Of a DNA stretch of 64,000 nucleotides, positions 62,585-64,000 are shown piece after piece (the stretch's first letter is position 1; every line of letters starts with the position of its first letter). The notes below the pieces were generated by a model. The model did no database searches. It was not told the DNA's origin and saw nothing but the letters and a program-made list of their open reading frames with translations. A program made the position numbers and the translations under genes. Origin of the DNA: Stenotrophomonas sp. Ste86 (lineage in GTDB: Bacteria; Pseudomonadota; Gammaproteobacteria; Xanthomonadales; Xanthomonadaceae); NCBI RefSeq assembly GCF_024519465.1, contig NZ_JALJRW010000012.1, forward strand, positions 1 through 64,000, in the 5' to 3' direction.

Positions 62585-62806
62585 TCAGCGTGCCCGCTCG
62601 CCGCGGCGCATTTCCCGTTCACAGTCGTCGCTGATCGGGACAATCGGCAGTGGCCGGCGATCGCCTTTGCGGTCGCGCAGTGCGGGCTGTTCGCGCGCGG
62701 CATCCACCTGCTGCTGGCAATGCCACGACAGCGGGTCGTGCACGGTGTCCATGCTCGAACAGGCGGTCAGCAGCAGGGCCGATGCCGACAACATCCAGAA
62801 GCGCAT
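62585..62806 (-). CDS. Small lipoprotein
   Basis: 73 aa from ATG 62806 (GGAGA before it). Lipobox ALLLTAC with Cys16 followed by SSM. Basic, Pro/Arg-rich tail with two more Cys (SWHCQQQV, SDDCEREM). Function unknown. 51 bp upstream of the DUF2145 gene. Confidence 0.65.
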   Translation of the reverse strand: MRFWMLSASALLLTACSSMDTVHDPLSWHCQQQVDAAREQPALRDRKGDRRPLPIVPISDDCEREMRRGERAR

Positions 62807-62882
62807 CGGTGTTCTCCATTCCTTGAGGGCCGCCGAATCTACCGTCATCCTGGCGTGGTGGAAAGTGCGTCCCTAGCCGCCG

Positions 62883-63854
62883 TCATCCGGCAATGCCCAA
62901 GCGCACGCGCACCTGTTCGGCCACGCGCGCGGTGTCGCGCAGCGGCTCGATCCGCCCTGCGGTCTGCCACTCCAGCCAACGCGGCTGCAGTCGCCCGCGT
63001 TCGCGCAGGGCCTGCTGAAACTGCGCCAGCCGACCCTGCGCCTGCGCGGCCAAGGCCACTGCCACGGGCATTCGCGTAGCGCAGGCCTCCGACAGCAGGT
63101 TCACCGAATCGGGCGACACCACCACCCGGTTGGCCCAGCCGAGCAACCCGGCATACGGATTGACCCCGTCGCCGCCATCGCCCCAGATCACGTGCGGCAG
63201 ATCGGCGAACGCACTGCGCAGCGCGCCCACCAACGCCGGTGGCGTGCGCCGCGAGGTGGTCGCCAGCAGGCTGCCGCTTTCGGCACGCAGTTGCGCGGCC
63301 ACCTGCTGGAACACCTGCACCATGTCCGGCTCGTGCCACGGCGCGTGCGGGGTAGGGCCGCCCACCAGCAGCGCGGTGCGCGGGCCGGGCAGGGCACCGA
63401 ACGCGGCAAATGCGGCACGCCCGCAGGCCAGCCAGTCGTCGTTGACCGGGTTGAGGCTGCCCAGCAGGGTCAGCACGTTCTCGCCGCGCAGGGTGTCGTG
63501 CTCGGGCACCACCAGCAGGTCCCAATGGCGCGCGCCGATGCGCGGGTCCAGGATCTGCACCACCTTGCTGCCGCGTCGGTGCAGCTCGCGCAGCGCCCCG
63601 GCCGCCTGGCGGCCACAGCCGATGGCCAGCTCCGGCGGGGCGGCGGCCAGTGCCGCAAAGGCATCGCCATAGCCGTGTGCGGCGCCCGGCAATGCGCGCG
63701 GCGCCAGCCAGCGCCACGGCGCGCGCGGGGCCAGGACCAGCGGGTGATGCGCCCCCAGTTTCAACGCAGACGCCAGCGCCACGGCCTGCCGCACATTGCC
63801 GGCACGGCCGTCAGTGATCGTCCAGGGCGGACTCCATCGTTTCACGTATGGCAT
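62883..63854 (-). CDS. ELM1/DUF1022 family protein
   Basis: 323 aa. Starts WTITDGRAGNVRQAVALASAL and carries CGRQAAGALRELHRRGSKVVQILDPRI, DLLVVPEHD and TRVVVSPDSVNLLSEACA-like features (ANRVVVSPDSVNLLSEA). Resembles the mitochondrial-fission ELM1 family, with a glycosyltransferase-B-like fold. Bacterial role unknown, probably cell-envelope sugar related by fold. Divergent from the partial gene at 63983. Confidence 0.82.
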   Translation of the reverse strand: MPYVKRWSPPWTITDGRAGNVRQAVALASALKLGAHHPLVLAPRAPWRWLAPRALPGAAHGYGDAFAALAAAPPELAIGCGRQAAGALRELHRRGSKVVQILDPRIGARHWDLLVVPEHDTLRGENVLTLLGSLNPVNDDWLACGRAAFAAFGALPGPRTALLVGGPTPHAPWHEPDMVQVFQQVAAQLRAESGSLLATTSRRTPPALVGALRSAFADLPHVIWGDGGDGVNPYAGLLGWANRVVVSPDSVNLLSEACATRMPVAVALAAQAQGRLAQFQQALRERGRLQPRWLEWQTAGRIEPLRDTARVAEQVRVRLGIAG

Positions 63855-63982
63855 TAATTCGTTTCAGTCAGGCTGGGTGTTGCAACTGTCGCGACACTCT
63901 ACACTGCCAGCCTTCGCCGATCGCGCCGTTGCCCGTCACCGGTGGCGATGCCGCCACGGTTCCCCTTTCAACAGGAGGCTTC

Positions 63983-64000
63983 ATGTCCAACGTACTCAAC
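63983..64000 (+). CDS. Partial gene, start only
   Basis: ATG 63983 with AGGAGG 5 bp before it, followed by SNVLN to the window edge. The strong ribosome site and the gap upstream make a real start likely. Six residues do not allow a name. Confidence 0.6.

Overview
The window is high-GC DNA (roughly two thirds G+C by eye) with the gene content and order of a Xanthomonadaceae chromosome. Stenotrophomonas is the best guess. The reasons are the many GTAG-headed palindromic repeats (SMAG-type REPs described in Stenotrophomonas maltophilia), the Oar-like TonB receptor, a PutA without a ribbon-helix-helix domain, and the coxB-ctaD-ctaG-coxC-surf1-ctaA-ctaB order. I see no tRNA, rRNA, CRISPR array, integrase or insertion sequence; this looks like core chromosome with small accessory pieces.

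Layout. 1-467: tandem REP pairs. 0.5-7 kb: envelope genes (M28 peptidase, exported VNG-repeat protein, EnvC-like factor, CtpA protease, rhomboid). 7-12.8 kb: FadL-type porin, a secreted protein and the proline catabolic enzyme PutA. 13-21.5 kb: a nearly complete aa3 cytochrome c oxidase locus with subunits, copper and heme A factors and two very small membrane proteins. 21.7-28 kb: a ChaN-like protein, a BASS transporter, a phosphatase and the rpsU-yqeY-yihY-dnaG group, with tsaD divergent. 29-34 kb: a HEPN/Abi-like gene, a probable small RNA, folB, a mechanosensitive channel and a cytoplasmic GH3 glycosidase with a LacI-type operator. 34-37 kb: lipoprotein, PQQ-type sugar dehydrogenase, YiaA and a hypothetical protein.

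37.3-49.9 kb is the most coherent functional unit. Two divergent gene sets encode a TonB-dependent receptor, an S12 serine hydrolase, a VanX-type D-Ala-D-Ala dipeptidase, a transglutaminase-like protein, an SH3-NlpC/P60 peptidase, an Ala-Glu epimerase, an RpiR/MurR-type regulator, a YkuD protein and an APC permease. I read it as a locus for taking up and breaking down peptidoglycan peptides, with a candidate operator pair in the divergent promoter region.

50-64 kb: small membrane and EF-hand proteins, a HAD hydrolase, a 2-oxoadipate dioxygenase (HglS family), a 0.5 kb gene-free stretch with two large related hairpins, a succinyl-CoA:acetate CoA-transferase, a second candidate small RNA, glnE, a queuosine-precursor transporter, a tandem pair of paralogous exported proteins, a DUF2145 protein, a small lipoprotein and an ELM1-family protein. 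A gene starting at 63983 runs off the window.

The items most worth a second look are the muropeptide locus, the promoter-hairpin-terminator unit at 29923-30060, the paired hairpins at 54628-54898 that share a core but have different self-complementary stems, and the REP families that likewise keep a constant head while the stem covaries.
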